From the NCBI RefSeq assembly GCF_964355755.1, contig NC_092671.1, forward strand, positions 32,689,304-32,753,303: a DNA stretch of 64,000 bases, read 5' to 3'. Made by a program: the position numbers and the translations under genes. The stretch comes from Antedon mediterranea (taxonomy: Eukaryota > Echinodermata > Crinoidea > Comatulida > Antedonidae). Positions 1 to 10,572 of this stretch are shown one piece after another. Below the pieces are notes generated by a model. That model saw only the letters and a program-made list of their open reading frames with translations, had not been told where the DNA came from and made no database searches. How positions within the stretch are numbered: position 1 is the first letter of the stretch; every line of letters begins with the position of its first letter.

Positions 1-420
1 TTCGATATTCAATATTGAACTTGACCTGACGTGGTTCCATGGTATCTTTATATGAAAATGGTAGAGTGGATAGAAAATAATTAATTAAAAATTTACCTTA
101 AAATGGTTTTGAACTGAACCGGTGGATGTCTTGTTGTTGTATGGTTTTAGTTTAAAATACTCTATGTTCGATATTAGTGCGTGTGCGTAATAGAATGAAA
201 TGCGTGCGTACGATGTGCGCGATGCAGAGTTGTACAATAGTGTATGTTTATAAGTGTATCGTATATAGTAGTAGAAGATCGAAAATATAACATAGGTATA
301 TAATATGGTAGAATATGAAAAAGTAGTATAGAATGTAGAAAAAGGAAATGTTTGTTAATTAAAAGAATAGATTTTGAATGTGAGGAATGACTTATGACGG
401 TTAGATCCCACTAGAGATCT
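1..420. other. AT-rich DNA, no gene seen
   Basis: The first 28 bases (ATTCAATATTGAACTTGACC) resemble 8874-8903, so the window opens at the edge of a dispersed repeat. Nothing else recognised. Confidence 0.4.
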
Positions 421-879
421 ATGTCGGCTCCTAGGCCTGTATAATCGTCGTGAGGTGGTTTCCCGAATGATCGTAAAATCAAAAACGGTACTGTGTATGA
501 CCAACTAGCGTTATTGTCACCGGCTAGTCATCCATTCATAGAAGTACTGCTGTAGTAGCCTACCTGTACGGAGACCATAGAATGTGACCCGAGGCATGAC
601 TAACTACGACTTTAGATGATAGAAAGTTGAGAAAAAATGTTACGAGTAGTTGTACGACATGAAGATGTTTATGAAATTATGTCAATAATGTTTACACACT
701 AGGCCTAGGTAGGCATACAAATAGTAATGTTTGTTAGTAAAAATAATTTTGAGTTAATAAGAATAAGATATAAGGAAGAAAAGCAAAGAGACTATGGAGC
801 GGCTATTCCTGAATATACAATACTAAAGTATCGTAGATTTAAATTATAAATTTTAGGCGATCTTGTCAAAGGTCAAGGA
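421..879 (+). repeat. Dispersed repeat, copy 1
   Basis: Diverged copy of the sequence at 8476-8873. Shared blocks include GTGAGGT..TTTCCC.GAATG, CATCCATTCATAG.AGTACT, a segment with AAGGAAGAAA.GCAAAGA, TATGGAGCGGCTATTC and GTCAAAGGTCAAG, in the same order. Probably a non-coding mobile element; class unknown. Confidence 0.65.
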
Positions 880-1215
880 GACGGACGATTCCCGGCGGGA
901 TCCTGAATTTACGATATTCTCCCGATCCCGATCCCGGCGGGATGGTCGAATCCCACCGGGATCCCGAATTTGCAATACTTTGTCAAATCCGATCCCGATG
1001 AGACGGACGATTCCCGGCGGGATCCCGAATTTACGATATTCTCCCGATCCCGATCCCGGCGGGATGGTCGAATCCCACCGGGATCCCGAATTTGCAATAC
1101 TTTCCCGATCCCGATCCCAGTGGGATGACCAAATCCCGGCGGGATTCGGCCATCCCACCGGGATCCCGTGAGATCCCGGCGGGATCCCGGCGGGATCCCG
1201 GCGGGATCCCGAACA
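880..1215 (+). repeat. GGGATCCC-rich tandem repeat
   Basis: A 122-bp unit starting GACGGACGATTCCCGGCGGG begins at 880 and 1002 and is followed by a decayed third part that ends in simple (CGGCGGGATCC)n. Units are packed with GATCCCG, the palindrome CGGGATCCCG and its variants, and are much more GC-rich than the surroundings. Long open frames on both strands here are repeat artefacts. Confidence 0.85.
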
Positions 1216-4055
1216 ATTTTTTTATGGGGTAGTTTTCATCAAATTTAAAATGCGAGTTAATTACTGTGAAGTAATAATAAATGTATTAATATTATTATTA
1301 ATTACTGTGTGTTGGTTGTGTTAAAATGGGACATTTATTTTTATGAAAGAAGAACAAGTGTACATCTATCACCGATCGGCCAACGTACGGCGGTCGTCGT
1401 ATGTTTGTGTGAAATGGCCTCCGGCTAGGCCTAGCTAGCTAGCTAAAAAGGTAGGGTTACCGGCGTACCTACCGACAGTTTAATTTTAAAATATGTGGTA
1501 CGCCTATAGTACTTATAGTAGTAGTAGTACTGTATGATAATCCATACTGTGTACAAGCGTTAAATACGATGTACATGGCGTGAAAATGTGAAATAATGTG
1601 GTATAGCCTAGGTGATCTGACAGAAGGATATTTCCTCGATACGACAGTTTTCGCCGTGAAGCTGCTGTTTACCCACATGTGTGTATCGCGCAGTACAACT
1701 CTACTGTCTGAACTATGTTTGTTTACTAGGCTATAATGAACGATGTTTCGTTTTAAAAATGCGTTTAAATGACACGCTTATAGTACTATGGGATAATATG
1801 AATTGTTTAAATACTGTAAATGTCAAAATAATAGAATACAAATACGATATTATTTGCGTATTATTTTTGTTCCAACGGAAATCGAGACGGATCACTCCAT
1901 TCGTAATTCATTCGCCCAGTGTGTTTATATCCACGTGTTTATGATCCGCGGATGGATACTCTCTCTGAACTGTACTTTTATGTTTTGATTTTAACCTTCA
2001 AGTTAGTGAAGTTCAACTTTTATTAAATAAAGTCTTGCATATTTCCTAACCCTAAATGTTAATTATAATTTATTTTTATTTATAACTAAAATAACATTTA
2101 TTTAAATACTATCTAATTTATTATCGCGCATGACTAAAAAAAACAAAACAACAAGATCAGGAGGCAAGCACATGTTATGTGTCCTCCGATCCTCCTCCTC
2201 TCTGCTGATGATGACGATGGTCTAAACGACCTGTAACTTGACCCTCCACCGATCCTCTGCTGCAGGTTGTTACAATACAATAGCTAATAATGGAGTTTGA
2301 TGTACAGTTACGACAGTTTCAAACCTGGATATTTTTTTGTTTAAATGAAACATACTGAGTACTGTATTAATTACTTATAAAAAATTAACTTGCAATTTTA
2401 GGCCTACTACTAATACTATTACTATGGAAGGTAGTCATAATAACGGCCCGTCATCAATTCATTTTGTACACTAGCCTGGCCGGCGATGCCGATGGTGAAT
2501 GTACAGCAGTCAGCAGTAGGCCTAGTTAATTAGACTTTTCGCGTCTAGCCTAGGCTTTGAGCAATTTTGCTATTTTCTTTAGAAAAATTTGAATTTCAAG
2601 CATGTTTAATAATGATGATGATGATATTATTGTATTGGCGAAACAATCGTATCATTTCTATTTATTCGAACTTTTCGTAGCCTGCTTAGCCTAAGCCGTC
2701 GACGATGTACTTGTACACAGTTGAGTTTGGGGAATTCCCACACACAGTTGATCACAACGTAGGCTACGAATGTTACGCGTAGCCTACGCACTACGAATGC
2801 TACGCCACGCAACCGCCACGCACCCGCCACGCGTAGACTACGTTACCTACGCGTGGCAAATGTTGCAGTAGTTTTTATCTGTACTGTAGTCTGGGCTCCA
2901 GACGGAGTTTTTTCTTATTATTAGTAAAAATATAAATATTTTTGCACATATGGCGTTTCATACGTGTATTACTTGAGTTTGGATACTCCGTCTGGGGAAA
3001 CACGCAAAAGTCACGTGGTTTGACACCAAGAATTCTTGGTGCATAGATTATCCGGTTGACTAGTTTCAGCTGCATGCGATTGGCTACTCACTCGTACACT
3101 GTTTTAATATTCATATTTCAGAATTTCAAAGACTCAACAACTAAGATGGTAGGCTAAGGACTAAACAATTAATAAACAAAACAACTTGGCAACACGATTT
3201 CAACACTGAACGTAGGCCTACTCGATCTTTTTCATTTTGAAACAAAATGATCATTGGTTGATTTGAAATCCATTACATACCGCCCGCCCCATATAGCCAA
3301 ATACGGTATGATAACCTACGTCATTCTTATCGGATGTTTGCGGTCTGCAAATCGATTTCTATACGTGTTTCACAAGTCTTGTGTTTTCAGACAAAAATCG
3401 CGGTCGAAATAAAAACAAATAAATAAAAAAAAAAACAATACAGACTTGGGGCAAGTCTATATCAAAGGCTCTGATAACCTTTTTCTAAAAAATTATATTA
3501 CAGTATGTAAAACGATCAAAGTAAGATTGTTCATTGTTCTCCTATTAAAGGCACTAAGAGCGTGCCATAAATACGCTCGTTTTGTTTCAGTTTTTGTTGC
3601 TAAATTCATCGTTTTTAACATAAATTTCGGAAGATTTTTGCTATAAAATGTGGGTTTTCATAATTAATTAACCATTATCTATTCTCGTTTGGTAGGTATT
3701 TGCAACATTCCGAGTCCATTTTATTTCCGTTTGCTGTTTATAGGACCATAGGCCTACCCTTCGCGGCCTCAAATTGTTTAGCTTGGGTAGCTCGGAACTC
3801 CATCCCGAATTCCTTTTTTACTTTCACTAAAATGCTCTTATATATCTGTGAATCTTTTCTATTGCCTGCCATCCTTCCCCGCACTTTCCCTTCCCCGCAC
3901 TTTCTCTTCCCCCCACAACTGAATAACATATCTTGTGATTTCATTCATCCACATACATGTTCACTTCTTCGTTCGACTGTCAAAACCACGAGAAAAACAC
4001 ATATGGTACGCAACGGTATCTGACCCGGGGTCACAATTACTGTCAATCAAATAAC
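1216..4055. other. Non-coding AT-rich stretch
   Basis: No convincing gene. Scattered AGGCCTA motifs. At 2757-2855 a short cluster repeats GTAGCCTACGC / CGCCACGC (locally GC-rich). At 3845-3920 a pyrimidine-rich strip (TTCCCCGCACTTTC) is duplicated. Open frames are short and match nothing I know. Confidence 0.4.
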
Positions 4056-4286
4056 CGTTATTTCGTGTTGCAGCTAAGAATTGCTCAGCGATAACCGGTT
4101 AAACGGCGTTCTAACACCGATTTAAATTGGTGTTTTTAACCGGTGATTTTGCGCTGCGTTTTAACCGGTTACCACAAATTTGTCCTGTTTCTGCTGCCAA
4201 GAAAATGGAGTTATTTTATTCACACCGATTTTAATTTATTCACACCGATTTTAACCGGGTTATTTTTATGCAGCAGAAACAGACCC
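4056..4286. mobile_element. Decayed Harbinger-like MITE remnant
   Basis: Contains TGTTGCAGCTAAGAATTGCT, shared with the element at 50599-51369 (TTGCAGCTAAAAATTGCT). CTGTTTCTGCTG (near 4186) and CAGCAGAAACAG (near 4270) form an inverted repeat whose outer part (CAGACCC) resembles that element's end. Several AACCGGTT / ACACCGATTT motifs lie inside. Confidence 0.4.
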
Positions 4287-4382
4287 TATATCTCAGTTTT
4301 AAATTTATTCTCCAAGGGCCCATAAATTTACCTACTTGTGTTAAACCAAGGCTCATAAATTTACACACAAACTGGGAGTCTG

Positions 4383-4850
4383 AGAGATTGGAATGTTCCA
4401 TTCATCGCAAATCAATACATTTGTATAAACGTATATTAAATCTATCAAAATAGTATTTTTTTAAAGAAAATCAGCCTGTCTTCAACATTATGATACTGTA
4501 CTCGAGCTGTTCAACCGGTTTTGAGCTATTAAAAACAATCATCGTAGATAGATAGGAAAATGCGAAGCATCCTCGTATTATTGTGTGCAGGTATTTTTCA
4601 AGAGGACATCCATTAGACAGTGTATACCATGATCGGAAAACACCCCTATTTGGGGCAAATCGTTGAACCTAAATTCGTTTTAATTGTCAATAACGAATTA
4701 TCTAACTTAATTTAATTAGGTTACAGGGTTAGGGGGTTAAAATCAGTACCAAGATTCTAACCAACTTTATATACCATCAAGTAAACATTCTAGAAATAAC
4801 GCGCCATTTACCAAATTTTGCCCTTACGTAAATTTATATACAGATATAGA
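4383..4850 (-). mobile_element. Helitron 5'-end fragment
   Basis: About 470 bp closely matching 53180-53646, the 5' part (minus strand) of the complete Helitron. Both contain TTGGAATGTTCCATTCATC, CCCCTATTTGGGGCAAATCG and TTTTGCCCTTACGTAAATTT. It ends at GA on the plus strand, i.e. the TC...TATATAAATTTACG start of the minus-strand element. The 3' half and terminal hairpin are missing. Confidence 0.75.
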
Positions 4851-4995
4851 AACTGCTCTATATCAGGCCTATATATTACATCTTCTTTTGTATATTTAAT
4901 AGTAGAATGTTTGTATCAGAAGTTTTTTTAAATAGAATAATAGGCCTACCTTTATATGAGATATTTTTAATAGTAATTTGTAACAATCAGAATTA

Positions 4996-5110
4996 TATAT
5001 TAATGCTACTAAATTGATCTTGTAATTTTATATATTGCCTCCGAAACCACTGAATGGTATGCTCACATTTGGCATACTCATGTTTCACACGGTAGGCTAT
5101 ATAACTTTAC
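4996..5110 (+). mobile_element. Helitron 5'-end fragment (second family)
   Basis: Plus-strand TATATATTAATGCTACT, then CCACTGAATGGTATGCTCAC and ATTTGGC match the 5' end of the Helitron at 7752-8475. About 27 bp of extra sequence interrupts the match. Truncated fragment. Confidence 0.5.
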
Positions 5111-5655
5111 TAAATTAAAAAATGTCATAATGTTTTTTAACTGTATGTTAATAATGAATACAGTTTATTTATTTTACCCCACATTAAAGTGTTAATAATA
5201 GCCTTCTGAGAAATCCCCAACATGAAAATAATCAATGGAAAAAAATAGCTGTATTCCTTAATTAATATTAATTCCCAACAGTTTCTAGGAACACAGTGTT
5301 AAAATTATCCTTAGAAAAGGCAAATTAATTATAAATAAGACAAGAAATATGAGCCTAGTTATTACATCATTAATTACCCACAAGTTCATGCCATTGCCCT
5401 AAATGATGATAAATAATATAGCAGTACTCTACAATGAATTCTGTATTCTGTAATCAATAACAATTATTTTCAGCTGCACCTTTCCAATTGTGTATAGATA
5501 TATAATATAAAAGCAGTAAATAAGTATAAACTCATACAGATTTTTTAAGGCAGAGACTTTATGGTGCTCTTTTGGTTAAATTACTCTAGTCTGGTACATA
5601 AGAGGCTTTCTTAATTATTGGTCTCTACATTTCTAAAGGTCTCTCATAACTATTG
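5111..5655. other. AT-rich non-coding DNA
   Basis: No gene, repeat or splice-consistent open frame seen. Confidence 0.4.
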
Positions 5656-5659
5656 TATT

Positions 5660-6960
5660 CATGATGGATGCACAGAGGTTGGAGGAAAGGGTGCACAGAG
5701 GTTGGAGGAAAGGGTGTACAGAGGTTGGAGGAAGGGTGCACAGAGGTTGGAGGTATGGTGCACAGAGGGAGGAGGAATGGTGAACAGAGGTTGGAGGAAG
5801 GGTGAACAGAGGTTGGAGGAAGGGTGCACAGAGGTTGGAGGAAGAGTGCACAGAGGGAGGAGGAATGGTGAACAGAGGTTGGAGGAAGGGTGCACAGAGG
5901 TTGGAGAAAGGGTGCACAGAGGGAGGAGAAAGGGTGCACAGAGGTTGGAGGAATGGTGAACAGAGGTTGGAGGAAGGGTGCACAGATGGAGGAGGAAGGG
6001 TGCAGAAAGGTTGGAGGAATGGTGCACAGAGGTTGGAGGACGGGTGCACAGAGGTTAGAGAGAGGGTACACAGAGGGAGGAGGAATGGTGAACAGAGGTT
6101 GGAGGAAGGATGCACAGAGGTTGGAGGAAGGGTGAACAGAGGTTAGAGGAAGGGTGCACAGAGGGAGGAGGTAGGGTGCACAGAGGTTGGAGGAATGGTG
6201 CACAGAGGTTGGAGGATGGGTGCACAGAGGTTAGAGAGAGGGTACACAGAGGGAGGAGGAATGGTGAACAGAGGTTGGAGTAATGGTGAACAGAAGTTAG
6301 AGGAATGGTGCACAGAGGTTAGAGGAAGGGTGCACAGAGGTTAGAGGAAGGGTGCACAGAGGGAGGAGGAAGGGTGCACAGAGGTTGGAGGAATGGTGCA
6401 CAGAGGTTGGAGGACGGGTGCACAGAGGTTAGAGAGAGGGTACACAGAGGGAGGAGGACTGGTGCACAGAGGTTGAAGGAAGGATTCACAGAGAGAGGAG
6501 GAATGGTAAACAGAGGTTGGAGGACGTGTGCATAGAGGTTGGAGGAAGGGTGCACAGAGGGAGGAGGACTGGTGAACAGAGGTTGCAGAAAGGGTGCACA
6601 GAGGGAGGAGGAATGGTAAACAGAAGTTGGAGGACAGGTGCACAGAGGTTGGAGGAAGGGTGCACAGAGGTTGGAGGAAGGGTGCACAGAGTTTGGAGGA
6701 AGGGTGCACAGGTGTTGGAGGACGGGTGCACAGAGGTTGGAGGAAGGGTGCATAGAGGTTGGAGGAAAGGGTGCACAGAGGTTGGAGGAAGGGTGCACAG
6801 AGGGAGGAAGAAAGGGTGCACATAGGTTGGAGGAAGGGTGCACAGAGGGAGGAGGAATAGTAAACAGAGGTTGGAAGAAGGGTGCAAAGAGGTTGGAGCA
6901 AGGATACACAGAGGTTGGAGGAAGGGTGCACAGAGGTTGGAGGAAGAGTGCATATACATT
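5660..6960. repeat. 22-bp minisatellite
   Basis: About 59 head-to-tail copies of a 22-bp unit (CACAGAGGTTGGAGGAAGGG plus TG) with variants (GGGAGGAGG, GGTTAGAG, AATGGTG, GACGGGTG). The purine strand is plus. Because 22 is not a multiple of three, every frame cycles through the same 22-residue pattern, giving stop-free reading up to about 210 codons on both strands. None is a gene. It sits about 255 bp downstream of Kv7 exon 2, in the next intron. Confidence 0.95.
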
Positions 6961-7214
6961 GGAATAATGACATCTTTTTCCTTTTAAAGATAAATATTTT
7001 TTTTACTTTAAGGGTTTCTTAGAGTAAAGGTGTGAATGATAGACTGATCTATACAAAATAATATATTCCTGTAGCCATATTTACTGTACCAGTATTTACT
7101 TTAAGAGAAATTGTCTTTCTGAATAGCCACAGTAAATGGTGAATAGCCACTGATCTCTATATTTGATTTATTAAGCCATTTTTTCTCTATAATCAAACAC
7201 TTTTCTCTACTTAC

Positions 7215-7305
7215 CATATAAAATAGGAAAGTTGCGAGTTTTACCTCATACTCTTCAATTGTGGCCAGAACACTAAATACAAGACAAAGTAGCACCAAAC
7301 CAAAT
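7215..7305 (-). CDS. KCNQ1: Kv7 (KCNQ1-like) potassium channel, exon 2 (S1 helix)
   Basis: Internal exon of a voltage-gated potassium channel of the plasma membrane. On the minus strand an acceptor (TTTATAG) precedes it and a donor (ATG|GTAAGTAG) follows. The 91-nt exon reads FGLVLLCLVFSVLATIEEYE and ends in a short LATFLFYM stretch. This is the hydrophobic S1 segment followed by the acidic TIE.Y motif of Kv7 channels; human KCNQ1 has LVCLIFSVLSTIEQY here. From memory, vertebrate KCNQ exon 2 is also 91 nt with the same start phase, which strengthens the call. The first base completes a Val codon split across the intron from the exon at 33574. An open frame continues past the donor for 38 codons to position 7101, but it no longer resembles the family and is intron read-through. 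Exon 3 (S2) was not found and probably lies beyond position 1. Confidence 0.9.
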
Positions 7306-7751
7306 CTATAAAGAATACACAATTCATTAAATTAATAAATTGAATAGAGTGAGCTCAAAATATCAGAAAAAATTAGAATTAAATTCTGAAAAAAGATAAA
7401 TATCTATGTATTTCTTGCACAAAACGCTGATCTGACGATAATTACTGCATCTCAATATTTATCAACAAATGTTTTCATCTCTTTGGGGTGTGCGCATGCT
7501 CAGTTCAAGTTTCCAAATACCGATTTTTTCAGCTGTAGTGAATATAAGCTACCGCATGGTAACTGTTTCCTAATGCTTTTTTACAGTTTGAAGACAAGCC
7601 TGAGGCTTCTTGAGGTCAGAACCATGTAGCCATACTAGGCTATTATTAGAGTGGCTAATATTATGGTGACCTCCCCCTTAAATAATCAATTTACTACACG
7701 ATAATCTAATCTATACACAAAATCATTTTTTCCAAACTATTTACACTAATA

Positions 7752-8475
7752 CTAGCAGTAACCCGTGCTCCGCACAGTCTTTTCTGCCTTAATATGTTGT
7801 TGTATACTTTGCATGGGCAAGTATAATAACAGTTCACTTTGATAAAAGTACTTTGTTTTTTATATTCCCATCACCTCCCATAAATGCCAAAACGTTATTA
7901 ATTATTTATTTTGTGGAAACACCTATTTTTGTGTTGTTTTTTTTATTTGTTCATTTACATTTTTTTTCATGTGTGTTTTTTCGTATCTTTTTTGCTAGTT
8001 TTATAATTACATTGTGGTTTAGTTTTGATTTTAGCTTTAAACGGTGATTAAACAGTAATTATTACACATGTCGCAGATTGAACTCGAACCTACTAAGCAT
8101 TGGTATCAATGGTCACGGCGATTTGCTCACTGAGCCAAACCGTGATTTACAAAATACGTTCTGTTTCAAGGATAGGTGTAATTAATTAAAACTTCAATAT
8201 TCGATACGGTTGACTAAAGACTGTTTATTTCGGCATGGTATTTGTAGATCCGGCCATGGCGGTACACAACAGAGGAGGTTACGTAGTTTATACAGTGACG
8301 AAACATGGTCGCTGAGACGTCAAATATTGTTATTTTTTGCCTTTTTTAAGTGTTTATCCTTAAAATTTAGGAAAGTGACATAGCCTATCATGTGCGGCCC
8401 CTCAATAAACATCAGTGCGCCAAATGTGAGCACGTACCTTTCAGTGGTTTTGGAGGAGTAGCATTAATATATAGA
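7752..8475 (-). mobile_element. Non-autonomous Helitron
   Basis: On the minus strand it begins TCTATATATTAATGCTACTC and ends GCGGAGCACGGGTTACTGCTAG, with a small GTGC-GGA-GCAC stem-loop before CTAG. The flanks are A (5') and T (3'), the usual Helitron A|T target without duplication. It has no Rep/helicase coding and carries a tRNA-like sequence inside. Length is 724 bp. It sits at the edge of the dispersed repeat at 8476. Confidence 0.75.
8070..8147 (-). ncRNA. tRNA-like sequence inside Helitron
   Basis: The minus strand has an A-box-like TTTGGCTCAGTGAGC and, about 40 nt later, a B-box-like GGTTCGAGTTC. Acceptor pairing is not convincing, so this is a tRNA-derived relic or SINE head, not a working tRNA gene. 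Confidence 0.5.
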
Positions 8476-8873
8476 TAGTTGTGAGGTATTTCCCTGAATG
8501 GTCGCATGATCAAAACCGTACTGGGTATGATCAACTAGCAGTATCACCAACTAGCTATCCATTCATAGTAGTACTCCTGTGCTCCTGGACCGAGACATGA
8601 CTAAACCTACAACTATAACAACTACAACAGTACAGTATAAAAATAAGTTTTTGCATTGTGCTGGCCTATGTCAGAATTAACCATAATTTATATATAGATG
8701 ACATGTCAAGAGTGTTTAGATTTTTTTTTTTTTACATTTTTAATATAACAACAATTGTTAATATACAAATATTAATTATAGATAATTATAAGGAAGAAAG
8801 GCAAAGATTATGGAGCGGCTATTCAATATACAATACTAAGTATAAGGCGATCTAGTCAAAGGTCAAGCACCCA
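8476..8873 (+). repeat. Dispersed repeat, copy 2
   Basis: Counterpart of 421-879 (see that entry). Its 5' boundary abuts the Helitron. The end ATTGAACTTGACC resembles the window start. Confidence 0.65.
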
Positions 8874-8904
8874 TGGTGGATATTCCATATTGAACTTGAC
8901 CTTA

Positions 8905-10196
8905 ATGTAAGTGATTTTGATGATTTAAATAAGATGATGCTGAATACTAAATCTGTAGTAATACCCTTGGAGAAGAAAGTAAACACCCATCGATGTGATG
9001 AACACCGAACGATAAGTCTCATAATGCATACATCTAAGATAACACTTAAGGCATTAAATGACAGATTGGCATCAAAACTTGCACCAGAGATGCGATTGCT
9101 GTGCTGAGAGTGATGGGAGAAAAATCCCTAGAATATGGTAACGAATTGTATATATGCTTTGTGGATTATGAAAAAGCATTCGACAGGATTAATTGGATCA
9201 AACTGATGGACATCTTGTATAGAATTGGTGTTGACTATCGGGACAGACGGTTAATATGGGAGCTGTATATCAATCAATCTGCATCAATTATAATAGACGG
9301 GCAGTTATCTGAACCAGCACAGATAGGTAGAGGTGTCAGACAAGGAGGAATACTGTCAACTAACTTCTACAACATTTATGAAGAATTTCTACTTTCAGAA
9401 GCACTTACAGACTGTAGTGATGGAGTAAAAGTTGGTGGTCACAGAATCTCAACTGTACGGTTTGCGGATGATAAGGCTGTGATGGATAACTCTAATGTCG
9501 GTCTCCAAAGAATATTAACGAAAATTAATGAAGCAGGGAAAGAATATGGAATGAAGATAAACACCAGAAAAACTAAAGTAATGTGCATTACAAAAAGAGC
9601 AAATGTACAAATGGAAATATATGTTGATGGGGAAATTATTGAACAAGTTGATTCCTTTTGCTACCTGGGAACAAAAATAACAACAGATGGCAGATGTAAG
9701 AGTGAGATTCTAAGGAGAATAGGATTGGCAAAGGGGAAATTCCTAACAAACAGGAAATTCTTAACAAGTAAAGCAAGTATTGAAACAAGAAAGAAATGGT
9801 TAAAGCATTAGTATGGAATGTTGCATTATACGGAAGCGAAACATGGACATTAAAAAAAGAGGAAATAAACAGAATAGATGCATTTGAAATGTGGTGTTGG
9901 AGAAAAATGCTAAAAATTCAATACACAGAGCACAGAAGGAATGATGACATTTTGAATGAAATAAGAGAAGAAAGACAACTAATGAAACGCATTAATGAAC
10001 AGCAGAAGAAATGGATTGGTCACAGTATTAGAAATTGGAGGATTATTGAAAATAGTGATGGAGGGTAGATACGATGGAAAAGCAGGTAGAAGAAAGAAGA
10101 GAAAAATGCTACTGGATAGACTTAAAAATGGAAACAACAAGCACGAATGTGCAATACTCGGGGTACAGCGAAAGAAGCTGTATACAGACGTATACA
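8905..10196 (+). pseudogene. Non-LTR retrotransposon reverse transcriptase, 5'-truncated and frameshifted
   Basis: Relic of an APE-type non-LTR polymerase of the kind often annotated as endonuclease-reverse transcriptase or craniofacial development protein 2-like. Upstream piece: DEHRTISLIMHTSKITLKAL (fingers), ended by a frame break near 9095 where the GFR.G motif is lost. Main frame 9101-9811 (it opens without ATG): FVDYEKAFDR (motif A), RQGGILST (motif B), VRFADDK (motif C, catalytic Asp pair kept), INTRKTKVM, FCYLGTKIT. Next frame 9796-10068: LYGSETWTLKKEE and FEMWCWRKML, the usual C-terminal region. Third frame to 10196: MEGRYDGKAGRRKKRKMLLD. At least three frame breaks and no endonuclease domain make it dead. 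The clade is not assigned. It lies within the Kv7 intron, antisense to the gene. Confidence 0.85.
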
Positions 10197-10215
10197 GTTA
10201 GAAAGTAAAGAAAAT

Positions 10216-10287
10216 AGGTTTCGCCAGGGCTCGAACCGGGACCTTCTGCGTGTTAAGCAGACTTGACAACCACTACACTACGAAACC
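10216..10287 (-). tRNA. tRNA-Val(AAC)-like, possibly pseudogene
   Basis: Cloverleaf on the minus strand: acceptor GGTTTCG/CGAAACC fully paired, D-arm GTGTAGTGGTTG, anticodon arm TCTGC-TTAACAC-GCAGA with anticodon AAC, T-arm CCCGG-TTCGAGC-CCTGG (one mismatch), then TATTTT downstream as a Pol III stop. There is one D-stem mismatch, and the discriminator is T where tRNA-Val has A. May be a decayed tRNA gene or a SINE head. Confidence 0.55.
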
Positions 10288-10499
10288 TCTTACATTAAAA
10301 ATGTGGGTTACAGAAAGTTTTTTAATCCATTTAAATTACAAATAAATGGTAATAAGCACAAAGCAAAATAAACATGTGTAAAAGTGATAATTACCGATTA
10401 CACAAAATAAGTATTTTAAAAAATAATAAAAATAAGATATACTCTGTATAATTATCATATTGCGTATACAGTACTTTTCACCATAAATTAAAAAAAAAA

Positions 10500-10572
10500 A
10501 GGTTTCGTCCGGGCTCGAACCAGGTACCTTCTGCGTGTTAAGCAAACGTGATAACCACTACGCCAAGAATCC
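10500..10572 (-). pseudogene. tRNA-Val(AAC)-like pseudogene
   Basis: Same body as 10216-10287 (GTAGTGGTTATCACG, TTAACAC anticodon loop, GGTTCGAGCCC), followed on the minus strand by a run of at least ten T. The 5' acceptor strand (GGATTCT) no longer pairs with CGAAACC, so it is probably inactive. Confidence 0.6.

Noticed and set aside
5625-6973. Long open frames (up to 210 codons) with repeated SNLCAPFLQP / HRGWRKGAQ patterns
   Set aside because: They are translations of a 22-bp minisatellite without stops; all frames on both strands show the same pattern.
7101-7322. Small secreted protein with a signal peptide (MCILYRFGLVLLCLV...)
   Set aside because: The hydrophobic start is the S1 helix of the Kv7 channel; the first codons are in the intron before the acceptor and the last ones after the donor.
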